A stretch of 64,000 nt of DNA from Hyphomicrobiales bacterium (lineage in GTDB: Bacteria; Pseudomonadota; Alphaproteobacteria; Rhodospirillales; JACKKN01), in the NCBI GenBank assembly GCA_024236415.1, contig JACKKN010000013.1:1-64000 (forward strand), in the 5' to 3' direction. The notes beneath the pieces are model-generated. The model did no database searches. It saw nothing but the letters and a program-made list of their open reading frames with translations, and was not told the DNA's origin. Position 1 is the stretch's first letter. Every line of letters begins with the position of its first letter. Below are positions 53,191-62,606 of the stretch, one piece after another. A program made the position numbers and the translations under genes.

Positions 53191-53640
53191 ATGGCTGACA
53201 TCTTGATCGTGGTGGGGACGGAATCGGGCAACGCGCAGATGGTCGCGGAATGCCTGCAGGACGAGTTCGAGGGCAAGGGCCACGGGGTCGAGATCCTCGA
53301 CCAGTGGGACCCCGGCCAGGCCAACCTGGCCGGGCGCGAAACCGTGCTGATCTGCTGCGCCACGCACGGCATGGGCGACCTGCCGTCCAACATCCAGCCC
53401 ATGTACGACGAACTAGACGGCTCCAAGCCCGACCTGTCGCACCTGCGCTACGGCGTCATCGCGCTGGGCGACCAGACCTACTACGACACCTTCTGCAAGG
53501 CCGGACAGGAGATGGACGGCCTGTTCAACCGCCTGGGCGCCCGGCGCGTCGGCGAGCGCCTGGAGGTGGACGCCAGCACCCAGCCCCTGCCCGACGAGGA
53601 GGCCCTGAAATGGGCCGAGGAGTGGGAGACGCTGCTGTAG
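53191..53640 (+). CDS. Flavodoxin (MioC-like)
   Basis: A 149-residue flavodoxin. 'ILIVVGTESGNAQMVAECL' gives the FMN phosphate-binding loop T-E-S-G-N-A, and the aromatic/flavin loops are 'CCATHGMGDLPSN' and 'YGVIALGDQTYYDTFCKAG'. It carries electrons for a partner oxidoreductase; the adrenodoxin-type reductase at 47836 with the same promoter motif is the obvious donor, and the divergent ferritin-like protein is a possible acceptor. The leader just before the ATG contains GGAGGACG. Confidence 0.92.
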   Translation: MADILIVVGTESGNAQMVAECLQDEFEGKGHGVEILDQWDPGQANLAGRETVLICCATHGMGDLPSNIQPMYDELDGSKPDLSHLRYGVIALGDQTYYDTFCKAGQEMDGLFNRLGARRVGERLEVDASTQPLPDEEALKWAEEWETLL

Positions 53641-53644
53641 GTTG

Positions 53645-53851
53645 TCACGAGGTCAGGTAGACCAGCGCCAGCAGCACCAGCGACACCACCAAGAAAATGC
53701 CCCGGACCACGTTCCGCGCGTTCCACCAGAATTCCCGGTTGGCCAGGGACCAGGGCGGCGGCCAGGCCGGCGCCTCGGTGGGGCAGCGAATGCACCGGCC
53801 ATCGCGACCGCATGGCTTGCCGCAGGTGGGACAGTGGGTGATAGTGGACAC
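53645..53851 (-). CDS. Small zinc-ribbon protein with one membrane helix
   Basis: The 68-residue product has four cysteines in two pairs, 'CPTCGKPCGRDGRCIRCP', a probable zinc ribbon, and a C-terminal transmembrane helix ('VVRGIFLVVSLVLLALVYL'). I do not recognise a family. It lies on the minus strand between the flavodoxin and paaY, with 4 bp to the former, and has good codon bias. An overlapping frame of similar length is a shadow. It may anchor or couple to a partner at the membrane. Confidence 0.6.
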   Translation of the reverse strand: MSTITHCPTCGKPCGRDGRCIRCPTEAPAWPPPWSLANREFWWNARNVVRGIFLVVSLVLLALVYLTS

Positions 53852-53907
53852 GGCATTCCGATCCGCTACGCGAGCACCTGCCGGACACTAGCAAGGAAAG
53901 GCTGTCC

Positions 53908-54522
53908 ATGGCCAAGGTCTATTCCATCGACGGCCTGATCCCCGTCGTCCACCCCGCCGCCTTCGTCCACCCCGACGCCGTGCTGATCGGCGACGTGGTC
54001 ATCGGGCCCGACTGCTACATCGGGCCCAATGCCTCCATCCGCGGCGATTTCGGGCGCATCGTCATCGGCGCCGGGTGCAACGTGCAGGACTGCTGCGTCA
54101 TGCACAGCTTCCCCGGCAACGAGTGCGTGATCGAGGACTGGGGCCACGTGGGCCACGCCGCCGTGCTGCACGGCTGTCGCGTCGGCACGAACGCCCTGGT
54201 CGGCATGAACGCCTGCATCATGGACGGCGCCGTGGTGGGGGAATCGTCCATCGTCGCAGCCATGGCCTTCGTCAAGGCGGGCACCGAGATCCCGGCCCGC
54301 AGCCTGGCCGCCGGGTCGCCGGCGCGGGTGCTGCGCCAGTTGAGCGACGACGAGATCGAGTGGAAGCGCGGCGGCACCCGCGAGTACCAGGAACTGGCCC
54401 GCCGCTGCCACGCCAGCCTGCGCCGGGTCGAGCCCCTGGCCGAACCCGAACCCGACCGCCCGCGCATGCCCATCGCCGCCTACGATCCCCTGCACGCACG
54501 CAAGGCCAAGCAGGGCGGCTAG
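53908..54522 (+). CDS. paaY: PaaY-type gamma-carbonic anhydrase-fold thioesterase
   Basis: The 204-residue protein is a left-handed beta-helix closely resembling E. coli PaaY: 'YSIDGLIPVVHPAAFVHPDAVLIGDVVIGPDCYIGPNASIRGDFGRIVIGAG', 'VMHSFPGNECVIEDWGHVGHAAVLHGCRVGTNALVGMNACIMDGAVVG'. The three metal-binding histidines of gamma-CA folds are present (VMH, GHVGH). PaaY hydrolyses misformed CoA thioesters in phenylacetate catabolism. It is in the same neighbourhood as PaaI and the PaaA/PaaC-like gene, but other paa genes are missing. Confidence 0.9.
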   Translation: MAKVYSIDGLIPVVHPAAFVHPDAVLIGDVVIGPDCYIGPNASIRGDFGRIVIGAGCNVQDCCVMHSFPGNECVIEDWGHVGHAAVLHGCRVGTNALVGMNACIMDGAVVGESSIVAAMAFVKAGTEIPARSLAAGSPARVLRQLSDDEIEWKRGGTREYQELARRCHASLRRVEPLAEPEPDRPRMPIAAYDPLHARKAKQGG

Positions 54523-54556
54523 GCCGCCCGCGGCGGTGACGGAGGGGGGAGGCGCC

Positions 54557-54969
54557 ATGCAGGTCCTGATGCTGCTGAACGGGCTGGGGGTGGTGGCCGC
54601 CGCGGCCCTGACCGGGCTGCTGGCGGCGCGGGGCCTGTTCCCCCTGGGCAGCGTGGTGGCCGGCCTGCTGTTCCTGTTCGGCGCCTTCTTCCCCTTCTTC
54701 CACGAATACGGCATCGTGCGCCGCGGCTTCCAGCGCCTGGAGGGGCAGTTGCTGACCCGCCTGCGGCGGCCGTTCCAGCCCCGGCCCGAGGTCGAGATCT
54801 TCCAGCCCGGCGCCGCCGCGCCCGAACCGGTCTGGCGCCAGCGCCGGGACCCCATCTGGCTGCTGCTGTTCCTAACCAGCTTCGCCGGGTTCCTGTTCCT
54901 GTTCGACCTGGTGGAATACCTGCCCGAGCTGCTGTCCGCCGCCCCCGACTCGCGGCCGATCACCAATTT

Positions 54970-54973
<4 letters not shown>
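54557..54973 (+). CDS. Small membrane protein of unknown function
   Basis: A 138-residue protein with two hydrophobic N-terminal helices (about 2-25 and 32-52), a cytosolic-looking basic middle ('RRGFQRLEGQLLTRLRRPFQPRPEVEIF') and a third helix ('LLLFLTSFAGFLFLFDLVEYL'). No family is recognised. GGAGGGGGGAGG precedes the ATG at 54557. It is convergent with psuG and overlaps it by 4 bp. Confidence 0.6.
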
Positions 54974-55893
<920 letters not shown>

Positions 55894-55894
55894 G

Positions 55895-56248
55895 TCACGG
55901 CCCCCACAGCAGCCAGACGGCCAGCAGGCCGCTGCCGGCGGCGACCCCGGCGGCGACGTTGCGCCGGGCGGCGAAGAAGGTGGCCAGGGCGACGCCGGCA
56001 CAGGCCAGGCGCAGGCCGGTGCCGGTGGCCGCCAGGGGCCCCTCGGGCAGCAGGACCATGCGCGCGATCAGGGCTGCCAGCAGGCCGTAGGCGACGCACC
56101 CCACCCAGTCGAACAGGCGCGAGCGCGGCGACAGCGACCCGGCCAGCAGCACGCCAACCAAGCGCCAGACGTAGGTGGCGGCGGTGCCCACGGCCAGGGC
56201 GGCGGCCAGCATCCAGCCGGCGTCGGCGGGGAACAGGCCGTCAGCCAC
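55895..56248 (-). CDS. AzlD-family branched-chain amino acid exporter subunit
   Basis: The 117-residue protein has three to four hydrophobic helices and matches AzlD: 'VGTAATYVWRLVGVLLAGSL', 'DWVGCVAYGLLAALIARMVLLPEGPLA'. With AzlC it forms an exporter for branched-chain amino acids or their analogues. Its start overlaps the end of azlC by 8 bp and psuG follows 1 bp later. Confidence 0.87.
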   Translation of the reverse strand: MADGLFPADAGWMLAAALAVGTAATYVWRLVGVLLAGSLSPRSRLFDWVGCVAYGLLAALIARMVLLPEGPLAATGTGLRLACAGVALATFFAARRNVAAGVAAGSGLLAVWLLWGP

Positions 56249-56981
56249 CGCCGGGCCCTCGCCGCCGGCCGTGGGCGGCCAGCAGGTACCCCAGGGTGCC
56301 CGCCGCCAGGCCGGCCACCAGCAGGCCCCAGTCCGGCGTCACCAGGTGCAGGACCGGCCCCAGGACGGCCCCCGCGGCCAGGGCGATGGTGCGGCCTCGG
56401 TCGCGCAGGTCCGCCACCAGCGCCAGCATGAAGTACAGCGGGTTGATGAACACCAGGGCCAGGGACAGGGCATGGGGCACCGTGCCGGCAAGCCAGAAGC
56501 CCAGCGCCGTGGCCGCCAGGGTGGACCACCACAGCACCATGGCCATGCCCATGAAATAGGCGAGGCGCTGCGACCGCGGCAGTTGCGGCAGGTCCCGCAT
56601 GCCGGCGACCCAGGCGGTGACGGCGATCCAATGGGCGGCCAGGTACACGCGCCACCCGGGGCGGCGGCGGCGGCGCAGCAGGGGCACCAGCGCGACGGTC
56701 ATGGGCAGCAGCCGGGCGTTGGTCAGCGCCACCGCCAGCCCGATCGCGGCCAGGGAGGCGCCCACGCCGTACAGCTCCACCAGCACGATCTGCCCGGGCA
56801 GGGCCCAGATGGTCAGCGTGGTCAACAGCCCGGGCAGCAGGCCGAAGTCCTGCTGCGCGACCAGCGCGCCGAAGCCCAGGAAACTGGCGGTGATGACCGC
56901 CGTGGGCGCGCCCAGGGCCCGCCGCGCGCCGGCGGCGAAGGGGTTGGCAAGCATCGGCTTGGCGGGGGGCAGCAAGGCCAC
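56241..56981 (-). CDS. AzlC-family branched-chain amino acid exporter subunit
   Basis: A 246-residue membrane protein of the AzlC/LIV-E family: 'PTAVITASFLGFGALVAQQDFGLLPGLLTTLTIWALPGQIVLVELYG' is the conserved first half, followed by 'LTNARLLPMTVALVPLLR' and 'GFWLAGTVPHALSLALVFINPLYFMLALV'. I chose GTG 56981 because AGGGAAACGTCC precedes it; an ATG at 56954 lacks a ribosome binding site and is an alternative. It lies downstream of the sia-type cyclase gene (31 bp), so read-through from that operon is possible. Confidence 0.88.
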   Translation of the reverse strand: MALLPPAKPMLANPFAAGARRALGAPTAVITASFLGFGALVAQQDFGLLPGLLTTLTIWALPGQIVLVELYGVGASLAAIGLAVALTNARLLPMTVALVPLLRRRRRPGWRVYLAAHWIAVTAWVAGMRDLPQLPRSQRLAYFMGMAMVLWWSTLAATALGFWLAGTVPHALSLALVFINPLYFMLALVADLRDRGRTIALAAGAVLGPVLHLVTPDWGLLVAGLAAGTLGYLLAAHGRRRGPGGG

Positions 56982-57012
56982 GGACGTTTCCCTGGCGCCG
57001 GTGGCGCCGCGG

Positions 57013-58044
57013 TCAGGCGCCGGCGCGCAGTTGCGCGATGATGGATTCGAGCTGGTCGGCGGTGGCGGCGCGGCCGGCGTCGTCCAGCTTGTACAGGTCG
57101 ACCAGCACCCGCACGCCGTCGGTTTCGTGGCGCAGGATTTTCTTGCTCTGGTCCTGGTCGTGAATGCCCTGCACGGCATAGGGCCGCACGTCGCGCTGGA
57201 TGCCCTTGACCTTGATGGGCTCCCCCTCCACGGCGCTGATCTCGTCGCTGACCAGGGCATAGGTTTCGTAGCTCAGCGTGATGCCGTCGGGCTCGCAGAT
57301 GCCCTCCAGGCGCGCCGCCAGATTCACCTCGCCGCCGATGATGGTGTAGTCCATGCGGGCCTCGCTGCCGAAGTTGCCCACGGTGCAGAACCCGGTGTTG
57401 ATGCCGACCCGCATGTGGAACGGCTTCTCAATACCCGTCCCCATCCATTCCCGCTGCAGCTCGCGCATGCGCCGCTGCATGGCGACGGCCATGCGCACGC
57501 ATTGCAGGGCATCCTTCTGCACCCCCAGGGTCTCGGGGTCGCCGAAAAAGATTACGACGGCGTCGCCGATGTACTTGTCGATGGTGCCGCCGTGGTTGAG
57601 CGCGATGGCCGACATTTCGGTCAGGTAGTGGTTCAGCAGGGCCGTCAGGTCCTCGGGCTCCATGTCGTCGGTGGTGGCGGTGAAATCCTTGATGTCCGAG
57701 AAGAAGACGGTCAGCTTCTTGCGCTCGGAACTGATCGAGACGTCGCGGTCGCCGGAGAAGATGGACTTGTAGACCTGCGGGGACAGGTATTTGGAGAGCT
57801 TCGACGACAGCGATTCCAGCATCGCGTTCTTTTCGTCCAGCGCGTGGGCGATGCGGTTCAGCTCGGCCTCGTTGCGGTCGCTGATGCGGACCAGGCGCCG
57901 CGTGTCCTTGAACAGCTTCTCGTAGCCCTTCAGCAGCTTGCCGAATTCCTCGCGCGCCACCTTGCTGCGCAGCTTGTCAGAGTCGAGCAGCGCCTTGCTG
58001 GCCTCGATCAACTGCTGTTCGCGCAGGAAGAGCTCATAGCTCAT
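57013..58044 (-). CDS. Class III adenylate cyclase, in the SiaD position
   Basis: The 343-residue cytosolic protein has a helical stalk (1-100) and a class III cyclase domain (about 108-290). All catalytic positions are present: metal ligands Asp117 ('FFSDIKDF') and Asp161 ('YIGDAVV'), adenine-selecting Lys157 and Asp232 ('MDYT'), and transition-state Asn241 and Arg245 ('NLAARLE'). ATP-to-cAMP activity is therefore expected. In the characterised SiaABCD system this slot holds a GGDEF diguanylate cyclase activated by SiaC; here a cyclase of another type follows siaC by 1 bp. Confidence 0.9.
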   Translation of the reverse strand: MSYELFLREQQLIEASKALLDSDKLRSKVAREEFGKLLKGYEKLFKDTRRLVRISDRNEAELNRIAHALDEKNAMLESLSSKLSKYLSPQVYKSIFSGDRDVSISSERKKLTVFFSDIKDFTATTDDMEPEDLTALLNHYLTEMSAIALNHGGTIDKYIGDAVVIFFGDPETLGVQKDALQCVRMAVAMQRRMRELQREWMGTGIEKPFHMRVGINTGFCTVGNFGSEARMDYTIIGGEVNLAARLEGICEPDGITLSYETYALVSDEISAVEGEPIKVKGIQRDVRPYAVQGIHDQDQSKKILRHETDGVRVLVDLYKLDDAGRAATADQLESIIAQLRAGA

Positions 58045-58045
58045 G

Positions 58046-58432
58046 TCATGACTCGAGTTTCTTCATCACGAAGGTGGCGTGTTCCAGGTCTTCGGCGAAT
58101 TCCTCGCCCAGCTCCTCCATGGTGTCGTCTTCCTCGTCGTAGACCCAGTTGATGGTCACCGTGGTGCCGTTTTCGGCGGCCTCGTCCAGGGTGTCGAACA
58201 GGTGCATGAGGATCTTGGCGCTGCTGGAGTTGAAATAGATCAGCTCGAAGGTGAACTCCACCGCGTCACCGGGCGCTTCCTCGAAGTAGGCTTCCAGCTT
58301 CTCGATCACCGGTCCGTAAAAGGCGGTCACGTCCTCGGGATAGGATTCGCCCTTGACCAGGAACTGGTGGCTGGCGAAATCGAAGTCGATCTCCGGAGAC
58401 CGGTCGGTGGCTTCGATTTTCAGGTTTTCCAT
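58046..58432 (-). CDS. SiaC-like partner-switch protein (DUF1987)
   Basis: The 128-residue acidic protein matches DUF1987/SiaC: 'ATDRSPEIDFDFASHQFLVKGESYPEDVTAFYGPVIEKLEAYF' and 'FELIYFNSSSAKILMHLFDTLDEAAENG'. The 'YFNSSSAK' motif is the phospho-acceptor Thr/Ser site switched by SiaB kinase and SiaA phosphatase in relatives. The unphosphorylated form binds and activates a cyclase. I chose the ATG at 58432, which follows GGGAGAG. It lies 1 bp upstream of the cyclase gene and 20 bp after siaB. Confidence 0.88.
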   Translation of the reverse strand: MENLKIEATDRSPEIDFDFASHQFLVKGESYPEDVTAFYGPVIEKLEAYFEEAPGDAVEFTFELIYFNSSSAKILMHLFDTLDEAAENGTTVTINWVYDEEDDTMEELGEEFAEDLEHATFVMKKLES

Positions 58433-58452
58433 GGTGTTACTCTCCCGGGCAA

Positions 58453-59007
58453 TCAAACGTATGCCTTGAGGCAGAAAAAGGAGTGGACATCGTCGAGTTC
58501 CATAAAATCGAAGTCGATAATCTCGCTCGACCGCCTGGCAATCTCGATAAATCCGAGGCCGGCCCCCTTGCTGGTTTCCTCGGTGGGGCTTCGCAATTTT
58601 TCCTTGTAAAGATCCTTGAGCCCTTTTTTATCGAGTTGTTGCAGGACCGAGAGCCGCTCGGTCAGTCTCGGGACATCCTTGTTGAACACGCGGTTGCCGC
58701 AGGTGATGAAGAATTTGCCCTCGTGGGCGCCGATGGCCAGGACGCCATACCGCAGCTCGCTCTTCGGCTCCACCTCTTCTGGCGGCTCCTTCTCGGCGGA
58801 ATAGCGGATGATGTTTTGCATCTGCTCGACAAAAATGGCGAACACGTTGCGCACGGTCGCCGTATCCGTGTCCTCGAACGATAGCTTCTTCTTCAGCGCC
58901 TCGCCGATCCCAGTCAGGATCGTTTCCGTCATGTACCCGCTGTAGCAGAAGATGATCCCCTGCTCCTGCAGGAGCTGCCTGAAATTGTAAAACGAGCTTG
59001 CCAGCAT
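58453..59007 (-). CDS. SiaB-family serine/threonine kinase
   Basis: A 184-residue histidine-kinase-fold protein like SiaB: 'FCYSGYMTETILTGIGEALKKKLSFEDTDTATVRNVFAIFVEQMQNIIRYSAE', the N-box-like helix, and 'TSKGAGLGFIEIARRSSEIIDFDF', the glycine-rich ATP lid region (GAGLG). It would phosphorylate the SiaC-like protein. It lies between the SiaA-like phosphatase gene (38 bp) and the siaC-like gene. Its GC content is lower than its neighbours. Confidence 0.87.
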   Translation of the reverse strand: MLASSFYNFRQLLQEQGIIFCYSGYMTETILTGIGEALKKKLSFEDTDTATVRNVFAIFVEQMQNIIRYSAEKEPPEEVEPKSELRYGVLAIGAHEGKFFITCGNRVFNKDVPRLTERLSVLQQLDKKGLKDLYKEKLRSPTEETSKGAGLGFIEIARRSSEIIDFDFMELDDVHSFFCLKAYV

Positions 59008-59045
59008 GGACCGTCGCTCCCGGTGCCTTTCCCGCGCCTATTCTT

Positions 59046-61391
59046 TCATGATGCGCACACGAAGCCAACCACGGTAATGTCGTCGCGGCGGCTCTCCGCC
59101 CCCTGGTACGCGTGCAGCGTTTCCAGCAGGGTCGCCTTCTGGTCCGCCAGCGCCAGGTCGGCCATGTCTTCCAGCGCCTGCGCCAGGCGCCGCTTGCCGA
59201 AGGTGCGGTTCCTGCCGCCCCCCACCTGGTCGACGAAACCGTCGGTGGCCAGGTAGAAACGTGTCCCCTCCTCGACCAGGACGCGGGCCGTGGCATAGTC
59301 CTGGTCCAGGGGTGTGCTGCGGTGCCCGATGCCGCGCCGGTGGCCCTTGACCTCCTCGACCACGCCGTCGCGGACCACCCACAGGGACAGGCCGGCGCCG
59401 GCGTAGGTCACCTCCCACCCCTCCGGGTCCATCAGGCAGATTCCCAGTCCCAGCCCGTCGTCGGATTCGCCTTCGGGTCCGACCTGGTTCAGCGCCTCCT
59501 TCACCATCCGGTTCATGATCGACAGGATCTCGGCCGGCCCGGCCAGGGGCCGCTCCAGCAGCGCCCGGTCCAGGGCACCGGTGGCGATCAGGGTGACGAA
59601 GGCGCCGGCCACGCCGTGCCCCGTGCAGTCGGCGATGGCGATCAGGTTGCCGCGCGGGTTCTCGCGCAGCCAGAAGATGTCGCCGCCGATCACGTCGCGC
59701 GGCTCCCAGATGACGAAATGCTCGGCGAAGGCCTCGTCCAGGGCCTGGCGCGACGGCAGCAGGGATCGCTGGATGCGCGCCGCGTACTCGATGCTGTCGG
59801 TCAGGATGCCGTAAACGTGGCGCAGGTTCTCCTCGGCCCGCTTGCGTTCGGTGATGTCGGTCGAGATGCCGCCGATGGCATAGGGCCGGCCGCCGTCGTC
59901 CAGCAGCGGGAACTTCAGGGACACATAGGTGCGTAGCTCCTTGCCGCGGGGCAGTTCCACCTCCACTTCCCGGACCTCGCGCCGGCGCGCCACCTCGCGG
60001 TCCACCTTGACCATGGCGTCGGCGATGTCCTTGGGGAACACGTCATGGGCGCTGAGCGTGGACGGCGGGACCTGTTCACAGCCCATGGCCTCGCGCCAGC
60101 GCCGGTTGGTCACCAGGTACCGCCCCTCCAGGTCCTTCATGTAGATAAAGGCCGGCGAGTTGTCGAGGATGGCCTGCAGCCGCTCCTGGCTCTCGCGCAG
60201 GTCGCGGAGCACCCGTTCCACCTCCTGTTCCGCCTTGCGCCGGGCGCTGATGTCGTTGACCAGCAGCAGCATGCCGCCGTCGCTGGTGGGCTCGCGGCGA
60301 ATCTCGACCACGACGCCGTGCGGCAGGTCGACCTCGAACACCCCGACCTTGGTGAAGTCGGCGACTGCCGTCTCGGCCAGGTCGGCGGGCTTGCCGGGGC
60401 CGAACTGGCCGCGCTGCGCCATCTGCAGGCACACCTCGGGAATGCTGGCCCCCTCGTGCACCAGTTCGGGCGACGCCCGGGTCAGCTCGAGGTAGCGGTC
60501 GTTGGTGAAGACGATGGCCATGTCCTTGTCGGTGCGCAGGATGCCGCTGGGGATGTTGTCCAGGGTCAGGCGCAGCCGGGCCGACGTCTCGGACAGTTCC
60601 GCCGTTCGCTGGTCGGCCAGGTCCTGCAGGTGGTCCTGGTACTGGCGGATCTTGCGCTCGGCCTCGGCCTGGCCGCGCAGCATCTCGTTGTAGGCCCGCA
60701 CCACCTGGCCCAGCTCGTCGCCGCTGTCCCAGTCCACCTCCTGGCGCAGGTTGTCGGTCTTCATGCGCTCGATGGATTGGCGCAGCGCCTCGATGGGCAT
60801 GCCGAACACCCGGCGGGTGGCGAAGAAGGTGGCCCCCACCAGGGCCGCCAGCAGCACCAGCATGACCACCGCGTTTTCCAGGATGTGGACCCGGACGTCG
60901 CGGCGGATGTCGGCGCTGTGCAGGGTGATGACCAGCTTGCCGACCGTGTCCTCGACCCCGGCGGCCCGGTATACCAGGGGCATTTCGGCACGGAAATCGG
61001 GGGCCTCGGGCGGCAGGTCGATGTCCCCCACCTTGCCCAGCACGGCGCCCGAGGAATCGAACACCACGGCGCTGGCCACGTGCGGCAGAGTGCCGATCTC
61101 CCCCAGCCGGGTCTTGACGGCTTCCAGGTTGAATTCCCACAGCTCGTAGGCGAAGAAGCCGCTTTCCAGGACCAGGCGCTGGCGCAGCTCCTGCACGATC
61201 CCGGACCGCTGGGTGCGGTAGTACGACACCTCCAGCAGCGCGAACACCACCAACAGGCTGATCGACACCAGCGGCACGTAGATGGCCAGCAGCCGGGCCG
61301 TCAACGTACGGAACCTGATTCGCGCTTCGGCCAAGGCCTGCCTTTCCCCGTTGCTCCCCGAACCCTCGGATTCAAGCACGTTTCGCGTCAA
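59046..61391 (-). CDS. SiaA-like sensor phosphatase (HAMP, PAS and PP2C/SpoIIE domains)
   Basis: The 781-residue membrane protein has two transmembrane helices (about 32-58 and 175-197) flanking a periplasmic sensor domain, a HAMP domain (about 198-255), two PAS domains (about 265-385 and 400-520) and a SpoIIE/PP2C phosphatase (about 545-780). Phosphatase motifs include 'EPRDVIGGDIFWL', 'IADCTGHGVAGAFVTLIATGAL' and 'LATDGFVDQVGG' with the metal-binding Asp residues. It likely dephosphorylates the SiaC-like protein on a stimulus. The only plausible start is TTG at 61391, with a weak ribosome binding site; the true start is uncertain. Confidence 0.88.
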   Translation of the reverse strand: MTRNVLESEGSGSNGERQALAEARIRFRTLTARLLAIYVPLVSISLLVVFALLEVSYYRTQRSGIVQELRQRLVLESGFFAYELWEFNLEAVKTRLGEIGTLPHVASAVVFDSSGAVLGKVGDIDLPPEAPDFRAEMPLVYRAAGVEDTVGKLVITLHSADIRRDVRVHILENAVVMLVLLAALVGATFFATRRVFGMPIEALRQSIERMKTDNLRQEVDWDSGDELGQVVRAYNEMLRGQAEAERKIRQYQDHLQDLADQRTAELSETSARLRLTLDNIPSGILRTDKDMAIVFTNDRYLELTRASPELVHEGASIPEVCLQMAQRGQFGPGKPADLAETAVADFTKVGVFEVDLPHGVVVEIRREPTSDGGMLLLVNDISARRKAEQEVERVLRDLRESQERLQAILDNSPAFIYMKDLEGRYLVTNRRWREAMGCEQVPPSTLSAHDVFPKDIADAMVKVDREVARRREVREVEVELPRGKELRTYVSLKFPLLDDGGRPYAIGGISTDITERKRAEENLRHVYGILTDSIEYAARIQRSLLPSRQALDEAFAEHFVIWEPRDVIGGDIFWLRENPRGNLIAIADCTGHGVAGAFVTLIATGALDRALLERPLAGPAEILSIMNRMVKEALNQVGPEGESDDGLGLGICLMDPEGWEVTYAGAGLSLWVVRDGVVEEVKGHRRGIGHRSTPLDQDYATARVLVEEGTRFYLATDGFVDQVGGGRNRTFGKRRLAQALEDMADLALADQKATLLETLHAYQGAESRRDDITVVGFVCAS

Positions 61392-61428
61392 TGGGCCACC
61401 ACGCCTTTGACGCCTGGCGTGGGTCCGC

Positions 61429-62514
61429 TCAGCGCTTGCCGCGGGCGATCTGCACCGGCCAGTCCAGGTCGACCCCCAGGTCGGCGGCGAAGCGCAGCGG
61501 CAGGTAGGGGTCGCGCAGGTAGGCGCGGCCGACCATGATCAGGTCGGCCTGGCCCGCCTCCAGGATCGCGTTGGCCTGGGCCGCCTCGGTGATCAGGCCC
61601 ACGGCGGCGGTGGCGATTCCCGCCCGCTCGCGCACGGCCTGGGCGAAGGGCGCCTGGTATCCGGGCCCCAGGGCGATCTTCTGCGCCGGGTGCAGGCCGC
61701 CCGACGAGCAGTCGACAAGGTCCACCTCGCCGCCGGCCGCCAGTTGCTGGGCCAGCCAGACGGACTGTTCCAGGTCCCAGCCGCCCTCCACCCAGTCGGT
61801 GCACGAGAGGCGCAGGAACAGCGGCAGGTCGGCGGGCCATTCCGAGCGCGCCGCCGCCGCCATCTCGCGCACGAAACGGGTGCGGTTCTCCAGGGACCCC
61901 CCATAGTCGTCGCTGCGCCGGTTGCTGAGCGGCGACAGGAACTCGTGGCCCAGGTAGCCGTGGGCGGCGTGCACCTCGACCACCTGGAAACCGGCCTCGC
62001 GCGCCCGGCGCACGGCGGCGGCCATGGCGTCGGTGACCTGGGCGATGGTCGCGCGGTCCATCTCCTGCGGTGCCGGATAGCCGTCGTCGAAGGCCACCGG
62101 CGACGGGGCGATGGCGGCCCAGGGGTCCTCGTCCGCGGTCAGCGGCCGGTTGCCGTTCCACGGTTCGGTGACCGAGGCCTTGCGCCCGGCGTGGCCGAGC
62201 TGGATGCCCGGCACCGCGCCCTGGCCGGCGACGAAGCGGGCGATGCGCTCGAACCCGCGCTGCTGGTCGTCGTTGTACAGGCCCAGGCAGCCGTGCGAGA
62301 TGCGGCCGCGCGGTTCCACCGCCGTGGCCTCGGTGAAGACGATGCCGCCGCCGCCCACGGCGCGCTGGCCCAGGGCGGCCAGGTGCCAGTCGTCGGGCAC
62401 CCCGTCGCGGGCGCAGTACTGGCACATGGGCGACAGGGCGATGCGGTTGCGCGCGGTCACCGAGCGGAAGGTGATGGGCCGGAACAGCATCGGTCCGGCG
62501 GTGGCGTCGTCCAT
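61429..62514 (-). CDS. Old Yellow Enzyme-family NADH:flavin oxidoreductase (YqjM-like)
   Basis: The 361-residue FMN enzyme is an OYE of the thermophilic-like/YqjM class. It shows 'ARNRIALSPMCQYCARDGVPDDWHL' (active-site-tuning Cys in SPMCQY), 'VEVHAAHGYLGHEFLSPLSNRRSDDYGGSLENRTRF' and 'QADLIMVGRAYLRDPYLPLR'. It reduces alpha,beta-unsaturated carbonyl compounds with NAD(P)H. I chose the ATG at 62514, nine bases after a GGGGGA; an ATG at 62523 is too close to it. It precedes the siaA-like gene on the same strand but may be separate. Confidence 0.92.
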   Translation of the reverse strand: MDDATAGPMLFRPITFRSVTARNRIALSPMCQYCARDGVPDDWHLAALGQRAVGGGGIVFTEATAVEPRGRISHGCLGLYNDDQQRGFERIARFVAGQGAVPGIQLGHAGRKASVTEPWNGNRPLTADEDPWAAIAPSPVAFDDGYPAPQEMDRATIAQVTDAMAAAVRRAREAGFQVVEVHAAHGYLGHEFLSPLSNRRSDDYGGSLENRTRFVREMAAAARSEWPADLPLFLRLSCTDWVEGGWDLEQSVWLAQQLAAGGEVDLVDCSSGGLHPAQKIALGPGYQAPFAQAVRERAGIATAAVGLITEAAQANAILEAGQADLIMVGRAYLRDPYLPLRFAADLGVDLDWPVQIARGKR

Positions 62515-62606
62515 GGTGGGCATTCCCCCTTCTAAGGTCGGTTCCGGTTGTCCGGTTCGGCGGCCATTCTTAACCGGAACCGGGCCGTCCGCAAAGGGGC
62601 GCGGGA

